A stretch of 48,462 nt of DNA, from positions 1-48,462 of the forward strand of contig CABQNT010000018.1 of NCBI GenBank assembly GCA_902465605.1, in the 5' to 3' direction. Source of the stretch: Prevotella sp902465605. GTDB lineage: Bacteria; Bacteroidota; Bacteroidia; Bacteroidales; Bacteroidaceae. A program made the position numbers and the translations under genes. Positions 42,287 through 48,462 of this stretch are shown piece after piece; positions within the stretch are counted from its first letter, which is position 1, and each line of letters starts with the position of its first letter. The notes below the pieces were generated by a model that searched no databases, was not told where the DNA came from, and saw nothing but the letters and a program-made list of their open reading frames with translations.

Positions 42287-44922
42287 GACTTACTTGCCCT
42301 TAATCGTTTCGTCCATCGCCACAGTTCACCAACCCAAAGCACGACAGAGGTAAAGATAATGATGCCCAACCAGTCGCTAATCGACAGCGGTACGGTGCGG
42401 AACATCTTACCTCCGAAGGTCACGATGAGCCACTGTCCCAAGATAACCAACAGCAACACGAGCAGCAGTCCCTTGTCTTTCCAAAGATAACGGAATGCCG
42501 AATGATTGGAACCGAGCGTCTTTGCATTGAACAAGTTCCATAATTGAATCATCACAAAGGTTGTGAAGAAGATGGTCAACTCACGCATACTGATGCCTTG
42601 CGACACATTACGTTCACAATAAATGAGCATGGCAAACAGGAAAATAAAGAAGGTTACGCCGCAGAAAAGAATGCCTTGGCGCATCTCTTTATTAAGAATG
42701 AACTCGTTTTCCTTACGCGGTTTGTCTTTCATCACCTCGCGTGAAGGAGGCAAAGAGGCCAATGCCATGGCTGCAAAGGTATCCATCAAGAGGTTCACCC
42801 ATAATATCTGTGTCACCGTGAGCGGCATCTCCACACCGATGAAAGCCCCTCCAAGGACAAGAAGTAGCGCAGTGATGTTGACAATAAGCTGGAAAAACAG
42901 GAAGCGTTGGATGTTCTTATACAGCGAACGCCCCCACATCACGGCATGCGCGATTGAGCCAAACGAGTCGTCGAGCAATGTCATGTCGCTGGCTTCCTTA
43001 GCCACACTGGTGCCCGACCCTAATGACAAACCCACATGAGCATAATGCAATGCGGGCGCGTCATTGGTTCCATCGCCCGTCACAGCCACCACTTCTTTGC
43101 GCTTTTGCAGCATTTCCACAAGTCGTTGTTTATCTGATGGACGCGCTCGCGACATCACTTTGATTATATGAGCGCGCTCGTATGCCTCTTCATCCGACAG
43201 CGCATTCCACTCCGGACCAGTCAGTGCAGCTTCCAAAGGCGTATCATCATGCCAGACACCTATCTGCCTTGCTATCTCAATGGCTGTAGCTTGCGTATCT
43301 CCCGTCACTACCTTCACCTCGATACCCGCTTGTTGGCATTGGTTAACAGCATTTGGAACATCCTCGCGAACTGGGTCACTAATCGCTGCAACGCATTGCA
43401 AAGAGAGATTTTGCAAGTGATTCTTTATTTGGATATTGGATAGCGCATCCGCTTCAAGTTGTTTGCAAGCAAATGCCAAAGTGCGCATGGCCTTGTGCTG
43501 ATAGCCCAACAAAGTAGACTGATAGGATTGTTTTTCGGCCTCAGACAAGCTGGTAAAATTCATCACAATCTCAGGAGCTCCTTTCACAAAGAGATACTTC
43601 CTGCCACCCAGCTCTGCAACGGTCGCCATGTACTTGTTTTCTGTTGAGAATGGTAACTGCGCAATTGTGGTAGCATTGTTACGAATGGTTTGATAGTCAA
43701 CACCATGTTTTTGCAGCCATGTCAGTAGGGCTATCTCCGTTGGATTACCGATACCAGTGCCATCTTCTCCCAACTCTGCCGTTGTATTGAGGGCAATAGC
43801 TTGAGCCAGTGCATCGTGTTCAGACACCTCCGTAACGACAGAAGAGCCTGCCATCTCCATGACCGTCATCTTGTTTTCCGTCAAGGTTCCCGTTTTATCG
43901 GTGCAGATTACCGTCACTGCCCCCATCGTCTCACAAGCATGCAGCTTTCTAACAAGGTTATTGCTCTTCAACATCCGCCGCATGTTCAGCGCCAAACTCA
44001 AGGTTACGGCCATGGGAAGTCCTTCGGGTACGGCCATCACTATCAGCGTTACAGCCATCATGAAGTACTGCAACACCACTTCGGCCATCTTGAAATAATC
44101 AGTGCCCTGCCATACAGCATCGTTGACAAGGATGTCGTGAATGAGGAAGATGACGAAAGCAGCAACAGCCACTACCGACCCAACCACCGAGATAAGTTTG
44201 GCCAATTTGGCTAATTGGGTATCCAAAGGCGTTTGAGTATGCGTTATTTCGCTCGAGTTACGAGCCACCTTACCAATCTCTGTAGCGTCACCAACTGCTG
44301 TAACAACGGCGGCCCCTCGGCCATTCATGACCATCGTACTGCGCAAGACCATGTCATGAGGGTAGGTTTTTTCATGTGCTTCATCATCCTCGTCATCGTC
44401 CACATCAATACCCTTTGAGCAGATGGGTTCGCCCGTCAACGACGACTCGTCTATCAACAAATCCACGCCCTTGACGAGTTTTCCGTCGGCAGGTATCTCG
44501 TCACCCACCTCAATAATCATCAAATCGCCCACTACCACATCCTTTCGAGGAATCTCAACAACATGTCCATTGCGTCGAACCTTCACCAACGACTCTTCAT
44601 TCAGTGCATTGAGAATGTTGAATTTCTTGGCTGCATCCCGCTCAAAGTAAAAGCCGACGCTGGTTGCAAAGAAGATGGCAACAAAGATACCAATGGTTTC
44701 TATAAAATTCTGCTCAACGAAAGCCAACACCAAAGAGACAGCGGCAGCAACCAAAAGCACTTGAATGATGGGGTCACGATACTTGTCCAAATACAATTTC
44801 CACAATGAGGTTGTGGGGGGTGGCGTCAGTATGTTTTTGCCAAATTTTATCCTGTTAGCCGCCACCTGTTCGTCTGTCAAGCCTGTATGATGGTTCCTTA
44901 CGTTTTTAATGTCTTGCGTACT
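42283..44922 (-). CDS. Calcium-translocating P-type ATPase (PMCA-like)
   Basis: An 879-residue P-type IIB ATPase that should export Ca2+. The actuator loop has LTGEP (about 163), the membrane ion site has VPEGLP (299-304), the phosphorylated Asp is Asp343 in CTDKTGTLT, and VTGDGTNDAPAL forms the hinge. About ten membrane helices are predicted. An acidic run (DVDDDEDDEAHEK, about 174-186) is inserted after the TGEP loop and may sense cations. The ATG at 44922 is chosen because the promoter at 44934-44964 leaves no room for the upstream start. It leads a coupled operon with HAD, ribF and CPBP genes. Confidence 0.9.
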   Translation of the reverse strand, partial: STQDIKNVRNHHTGLTDEQVAANRIKFGKNILTPPPTTSLWKLYLDKYRDPIIQVLLVAAAVSLVLAFVEQNFIETIGIFVAIFFATSVGFYFERDAAKKFNILNALNEESLVKVRRNGHVVEIPRKDVVVGDLMIIEVGDEIPADGKLVKGVDLLIDESSLTGEPICSKGIDVDDDEDDEAHEKTYPHDMVLRSTMVMNGRGAAVVTAVGDATEIGKVARNSSEITHTQTPLDTQLAKLAKLISVVGSVVAVAAFVIFLIHDILVNDAVWQGTDYFKMAEVVLQYFMMAVTLIVMAVPEGLPMAVTLSLALNMRRMLKSNNLVRKLHACETMGAVTVICTDKTGTLTENKMTVMEMAGSSVVTEVSEHDALAQAIALNTTAELGEDGTGIGNPTEIALLTWLQKHGVDYQTIRNNATTIAQLPFSTENKYMATVAELGGRKYLFVKGAPEIVMNFTSLSEAEKQSYQSTLLGYQHKAMRTLAFACKQLEADALSNIQIKNHLQNLSLQCVAAISDPVREDVPNAVNQCQQAGIEVKVVTGDTQATAIEIARQIGVWHDDTPLEAALTGPEWNALSDEEAYERAHIIKVMSRARPSDKQRLVEMLQKRKEVVAVTGDGTNDAPALHYAHVGLSLGSGTSVAKEASDMTLLDDSFGSIAHAVMWGRSLYKNIQRFLFFQLIVNITALLLVLGGAFIGVEMPLTVTQILWVNLLMDTFAAMALASLPPSREVMKDKPRKENEFILNKEMRQGILFCGVTFFIFLFAMLIYCERNVSQGISMRELTIFFTTFVMIQLWNLFNAKTLGSNHSAFRYLWKDKGLLLVLLLVILGQWLIVTFGGKMFRTVPLSISDWLGIIIFTSVVLWVGELWRWTKRLRASKS

Positions 44923-44933
44923 CATAATTTGTG

Positions 44934-44964
44934 CAAAGTTACTTGAATTCAAGAGCATAGCAAA
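44934..44964 (-). promoter_or_regulatory. Promoter with palindromic spacer for the Ca-ATPase operon
   Basis: On the minus strand, TTTG (44961-44964), 19 nt, TAACTTTG (44934-44941). The spacer contains the perfect 12-nt palindrome CTTGAATTCAAG (44942-44953), a likely operator position for a dimeric repressor. Confidence 0.7.
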
Positions 44965-45058
44965 ATAAAAGCAACAATTCCTCTTGGCTCATTTTGCTAA
45001 TAATTGTAAAAAGATACTACAACATCTTCTTTCTACCAATTATTCGGATTAAAATATG

Positions 45059-45066
45059 TAACTTTG
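45059..45066 (+). promoter_or_regulatory. Possible -7 element of the alpha/beta hydrolase gene
   Basis: TAACTTTG lies 134 nt before the start codon. No -33 box is evident. Otherwise 44965-45200 shows no gene I can support. Confidence 0.3.
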
Positions 45067-45200
45067 AAACATCATTGACGATTCACAACGCCGTCATAAC
45101 TAAAAACAAAAAAAGGCACATGTACTTATACTCACCTTATTTGTCTATATGGCAGCAAGGACACAATGTACAAAACCACCCATAAACAACTAAGATTCTG

Positions 45201-46157
45201 ATGAAAAAAATACTTAAGGTTTCACTAATCACTTCCATCATCGTCGTGCTACTGGCCCTCGTTGGTGGCAGTATTTACATGATAGAATACTCGTTGAGAC
45301 GTCCTTACCCCATCAACGTGTCCTACAAAGACCGTTTTGCGCACGTCATCAATGACAACCCAGAGATTAAACCCTGGATAGACAGTCTGACCCAAGGCAA
45401 CCTCATCCATGACACCCTGGTAACGATGCAAGACGATGAGCAGCATCATGCCGTTTTCGTCTATGCGCCACAACCCACCCGCAAGACGGCTGTTGTGCTG
45501 CATGGGTACCACGACTCTCATACGGGCATGATGCAGATAGCCCACATCTATGCCCGCATGGGTTACAATGTGCTGCTGCCCGACCACCATGCGCATGGCT
45601 GGAGCGAAGGTAAGATGGTGCAAATGGGATGGAAAGAACGCCACGACGTGCTGCGCTGGATGGCCATTGCCGACTCGCTTTTCAGCGATTCAACCGGCCA
45701 TTCCGAGCAAGTGGTCCACGGTATCTCCATGGGGGCCGCACTCACCATGTGCGTTTCGGGTGAAGACACCCCCGACTATGTCAAGTGCTTTGTGGAGGAT
45801 TGCGGTTATACCAGCGTGTGGGACGAGTTCAAAAACGAACTGAAAACGCAGTTTGGGCTACCACCCTTCCCCCTACTTTACACGGCCAGCGCACTAAACA
45901 AGCTGCTGTACGGATGGTCGTTTAGGGAGGCTTCCCCCTTGAAGCAGGTGGCCAAATGCAAAAAGCCCATGCTCTTCATCCATGGCGACCGCGATACATA
46001 CGTGCGAACCGATATGGTTTATCCGCTTTACAAGGCCAAATCTCAACCGAAACAGTTGTGGATAGCCAAGGGTTCTAAACACGCTGAGAGCTACCGGGAC
46101 CATCGACAAGAATATACGGAGGTTGTCAAGAAATTTGTCAGTCGATACATTCCGTGA
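45201..46157 (+). CDS. Membrane-anchored alpha/beta hydrolase
   Basis: A 318-residue protein with an N-terminal membrane helix (about 8-28) that anchors a periplasm-facing hydrolase domain. The HGYHDSH oxyanion loop (near 100), the nucleophile in GISMGAALT (near 174), the Asp in FIHGDRDTYV (near 263) and the His in GSKHAES (near 293) form a complete serine hydrolase set. Related proteins act as esterases or peptidases; the substrate is unknown. It is divergent from the Ca-ATPase operon and convergent with the ABC ATPase gene. Confidence 0.82.
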   Translation: MKKILKVSLITSIIVVLLALVGGSIYMIEYSLRRPYPINVSYKDRFAHVINDNPEIKPWIDSLTQGNLIHDTLVTMQDDEQHHAVFVYAPQPTRKTAVVLHGYHDSHTGMMQIAHIYARMGYNVLLPDHHAHGWSEGKMVQMGWKERHDVLRWMAIADSLFSDSTGHSEQVVHGISMGAALTMCVSGEDTPDYVKCFVEDCGYTSVWDEFKNELKTQFGLPPFPLLYTASALNKLLYGWSFREASPLKQVAKCKKPMLFIHGDRDTYVRTDMVYPLYKAKSQPKQLWIAKGSKHAESYRDHRQEYTEVVKKFVSRYIP

Positions 46158-46179
46158 CGCCCCTCGTTTACTCTTGCCG

Positions 46180-46211
46180 GTCTTCCAGCTGTGCCATTCC
46201 GCACAGAAGAC
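46180..46211. repeat. Bulged hairpin between convergent genes
   Basis: GTCTTC-CAGC-TGTGC pairs with GCACA-GAAGAC, with the CAGC bulge on one side. There is no T tract. It may mark the end of one or both convergent transcripts. Confidence 0.45.
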
Positions 46212-46254
46212 AGGCCCAAGAGAACTCTTTCATGGGAAAATACCGATGAAACCT

Positions 46255-47022
46255 TCATTTTTGAAGTCTAACAACGCGGTCATCGGCATCAAAACGGATA
46301 TGTTCACTTTCGATGAAATGGTGCAAAGTGCCATCTTCTATGAGCTGTGTTGTCGTCCCGGTGTGCAGCTTTCGTTGATCATCCAGCAGCCATATCTCGT
46401 CTGTTATCTGTAAAGCCAGTTCGATATCATGGATGGATAAGAACACCGTCTTATCCAATTCGTGTGCCAATTGGGCCAACAGACGCAGCGTGTCTACCTT
46501 ACTTTGGAAATCAAGAAAGGCCGTTGGTTCGTCTAAAATGATGATGGGTGTTTGCTGTGCCAGGGCTTTTGCTATCATCACCTTTTGGCGTTCACCATCG
46601 CTTAGGCTCGAAATATTCCTTTCAGCCAACTGCTCGATGCCCACCAGTTGCATGGCATTCGAGATGATTTTACGGTCTTCGGGCGACAAAATACCCCAAA
46701 ATCCCGTGTAGGGTGTGCGCCCCAAGCCCACTAATTCGGTTGCGGTAAGGTTCCGAATGTCCATTCTTTCCGTCAGAACTACACTGATTTTTTCGGCCAA
46801 TTCGTGATGGGACAGCCGTTCCAAGGGTGTTCCTTGAATATATATTTTGCCCGCTATGGGCGGTATAAAGCCCGCCAGTGTTCGCAAAAGAGTTGATTTT
46901 CCCACACCATTTCGCCCCAGCAAACAGGTCAACCGACCGCTGTTCAGAGTAGCGTTGATATCCGATACGACCGTGTGTTTGCCGTATCCGATGGACAAAT
47001 TGTGTAATTGAATGGTCTGCAT
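46255..47022 (-). CDS. ABC transporter ATP-binding protein, FecE/BtuD-like
   Basis: A 255-residue ATPase subunit of the iron-siderophore/heme/cobalamin import type. Walker A is LLGRNGVGKST (35-45), the signature is LSDGERQKV (near 140) and Walker B is IIILDEPTAFLD (near 160), followed by the H-loop SIHDIE. No FecCD-type permease or substrate-binding protein gene adjoins it in the window, so its partners must be elsewhere. A TATCTTTG element lies 9 nt before the start on the minus strand, giving a very short leader. Confidence 0.88.
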   Translation of the reverse strand: MQTIQLHNLSIGYGKHTVVSDINATLNSGRLTCLLGRNGVGKSTLLRTLAGFIPPIAGKIYIQGTPLERLSHHELAEKISVVLTERMDIRNLTATELVGLGRTPYTGFWGILSPEDRKIISNAMQLVGIEQLAERNISSLSDGERQKVMIAKALAQQTPIIILDEPTAFLDFQSKVDTLRLLAQLAHELDKTVFLSIHDIELALQITDEIWLLDDQRKLHTGTTTQLIEDGTLHHFIESEHIRFDADDRVVRLQK

Positions 47023-47030
47023 GTCTGTTG

Positions 47031-47038
47031 CAAAGATA
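47031..47038 (-). promoter_or_regulatory. -7 element before the ABC ATPase gene
   Basis: TATCTTTG on the minus strand, 9 nt before the ATG. No -33 TTTG at the normal spacing. Confidence 0.45.
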
Positions 47039-47091
47039 GCGAATTACGCAAAATATAACGTTCGTAGCTCGTCAATTCTTGCTAAAAAGCG

Positions 47092-47099
47092 TATCTTTG
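47092..47099 (+). promoter_or_regulatory. -7 element before the helicase gene
   Basis: TATCTTTG, 9 nt before the ATG at 47109. It faces away from the ABC gene element, so both genes are read from a compact divergent region with very short leaders. Confidence 0.45.
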
Positions 47100-47108
47100 T
47101 CCGTACTT

Positions 47109-48462
47109 ATGTCATCACAATCGGCTATTTCAGAACTCAAACGTCAGAAGTTGTTACTCCAATTGGAGTACGCAACAGAGAAGGATGCTTTCCGTAAGCA
47201 GACGGAGATGATGGATATAGCCAAAAAGGTAAAGCGCGGTGATGCATGGTTTCCCGTCCGTGTGGGCAAGAGTTTTTACAACTCGCTCAATCAGTTGGCA
47301 GTCGAAGTGTTTCGTCCTGCCGATGAAGAGATTAGTCACAATTTTGAATACGGACGGCCGGTTGCCTTCTTTCAGATGGTTCAGACGGCAGGAAGACACG
47401 ATGGAATGGGCAAAAACAATGCATCCACAGCTTCAAAATCACTTTCTTATTTCCCCGTCACGGGCATGGTGAGCTATGCCGACAACGACCGAATGGTGGT
47501 CACGTTGCCTGACAATGGCATGGTTACCTCCATCCAAACGGCCGAACAGGTGGGCGTGCAACTGTTTTTTGACGAGACTTCTTATCGGTTGATGTTCGAT
47601 GCCTTAGACCGCGTGATGAATGCCAAAGACAACCGATTGGCCTATCTTCGCAACCTTTTTTATTCAACTTCGCAGACTGCCGAGTGCTTTTCTTTTGATG
47701 ACATTCGGTTTCCTTGGCTCAATGACCTGCAAGCAGAAGCCGTAAACAAGGTGTTGAAAGCCAAGGATGTGATGGTGGTTCATGGTCCTCCAGGCACCGG
47801 CAAGACCACCACACTCGTGGAGGCAATCTACGAAACCCTCAAGCGTGAGAGTCAAGTTTTGGTCTGTGCGCAAAGTAATATGGCGGTCGATTGGATTAGT
47901 GAGCGGCTTGTTGACCGGGGTGTGAACGTGCTTCGCATCGGCAATCCCACACGGGTGAACGACAAAATGCTGTCGTTTACCTACGAACGTAGGTTCGAAT
48001 CACATCCCGATTATCCGCAATTATGGGCCATACGCAAAGCCCTTCGTCAACTCAAACAGCATCGTAAGACGGCTGGTTCTGGCTTCCATCAAAAGGTGGA
48101 ACGCCTCCAAGAGCGGGCTACCGAATTGGAGATACGCATCAAAGGACAGCTCTTTGGAGAAGCAAGGGTCATCGCTTCCACGTTAACAGGTGCCGCCAAC
48201 CGCCTTCTGATGGGTCAAAAATATCAAACATTGTTCATTGATGAGGCCGCACAGGCATTAGAAGCTGCCTGCTGGATAGCCATTCGGAAGGTTCACCGCG
48301 TGGTGTTGGCGGGAGACCACTGCCAGTTGCCACCGACAATCAAGAGCATTGCTGCCTTAAAGGGTGGTCTGGACAAGACGCTCATGCAACGCATTGTAAA
48401 GAATAAACCAGAAGTAGTGACGATGCTTGGCATGCAATATCGCATGAATGACCAGATTATGC
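47109..48462 (+). CDS. SF1 helicase, UPF1/IGHMBP2-like (3' truncated by window)
   Basis: Reading from the ATG at 47109 the frame stays open to the window edge (451 codons). An N-terminal region of about 210 residues has a coiled start (ISELKRQKLLLQLEY) and an OB-like barrel. The helicase core has the P-loop VHGPPGTGKTTT (near 220), a DEAA Walker B in LFIDEAAQALEAA (near 380), the motif III GDHCQLPPT (near 405) and the start of motif IV/V in LGMQYRMND. Relatives unwind DNA or RNA 5' to 3'. The C-terminal RecA domain is missing only because the window ends. Confidence 0.88.
   Translation, partial: MSSQSAISELKRQKLLLQLEYATEKDAFRKQTEMMDIAKKVKRGDAWFPVRVGKSFYNSLNQLAVEVFRPADEEISHNFEYGRPVAFFQMVQTAGRHDGMGKNNASTASKSLSYFPVTGMVSYADNDRMVVTLPDNGMVTSIQTAEQVGVQLFFDETSYRLMFDALDRVMNAKDNRLAYLRNLFYSTSQTAECFSFDDIRFPWLNDLQAEAVNKVLKAKDVMVVHGPPGTGKTTTLVEAIYETLKRESQVLVCAQSNMAVDWISERLVDRGVNVLRIGNPTRVNDKMLSFTYERRFESHPDYPQLWAIRKALRQLKQHRKTAGSGFHQKVERLQERATELEIRIKGQLFGEARVIASTLTGAANRLLMGQKYQTLFIDEAAQALEAACWIAIRKVHRVVLAGDHCQLPPTIKSIAALKGGLDKTLMQRIVKNKPEVVTMLGMQYRMNDQIM

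Noticed and set aside
44994..45185. 63-codon open frame upstream of the alpha/beta hydrolase
   Set aside because: Starts on TTG, overlaps a candidate promoter element and has no recognisable protein features.

Overview
The window looks like a stretch of core chromosome from a member of the Bacteroidales, most likely Prevotella in the broad sense. The reasons are the gene families (fused KorA plus KorB, a DUF4369 thioredoxin-like lipoprotein, a type II glutaminyl cyclase, a TGS-type uridine kinase, DUF4294, tandem FKBPs), the almost complete lack of Shine-Dalgarno sequences, and Bacteroidetes-type promoters (TTTG, 17-23 nt, TAnnTTTG) in front of many genes. I see no rRNA, tRNA, complete insertion sequence, prophage or true CRISPR array.

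Layout. 1-926 is non-coding and repeat-rich. 927-9695 carries single genes: a YitT membrane protein, a cytosine deaminase-like amidohydrolase with a convergent MFS transporter, a TGS/uridine kinase, a Na/phosphate cotransporter, a TM1506-like protein and a sirtuin. 9862-12387 holds three consecutive FKBP prolyl isomerases (cytoplasmic, lipoprotein, exported). 12677-16175 holds an Lrp/AsnC regulator translationally coupled to a fusion of a gamma-glutamyl hydrolase domain with an M19 dipeptidase, then a 195-bp MITE-like element and a glutaminyl cyclase. 17120-19983 encodes 2-oxoacid:ferredoxin oxidoreductase KorAB. 20140-22134 encodes a helix-hairpin-helix outer-membrane-type protein.

22213-30652 is an envelope glycan and lipid region. 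A coupled deacetylase / polyprenyl-phosphate glycosyltransferase / GtrA trio meets a convergent GT87 membrane glycosyltransferase. A separate GT2 gene follows, then a leftward run of lipid A-type acyltransferase, GT4, GT2 and GT90. Downstream are an esterase, a thioredoxin-like lipoprotein that has lost CxxC, topA-aroK-speA, an ECF sigma factor with a probable membrane partner, and a leftward coupled operon (Ca2+-ATPase, HAD phosphatase, RibF, CPBP protease). The window ends with an alpha/beta hydrolase, an orphan ABC ATPase and a UPF1-like helicase cut by the window edge.

The most unusual structure is non-coding. Three intergenic regions (311-414, 16212-16293, 33319-33422) carry arrays of 16-nt A/T-rich, near-palindromic words at an exact 22-nt period. 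Two of the arrays lie inside a diverged block of about 400 bp that occurs in opposite orientations about 33 kb apart.
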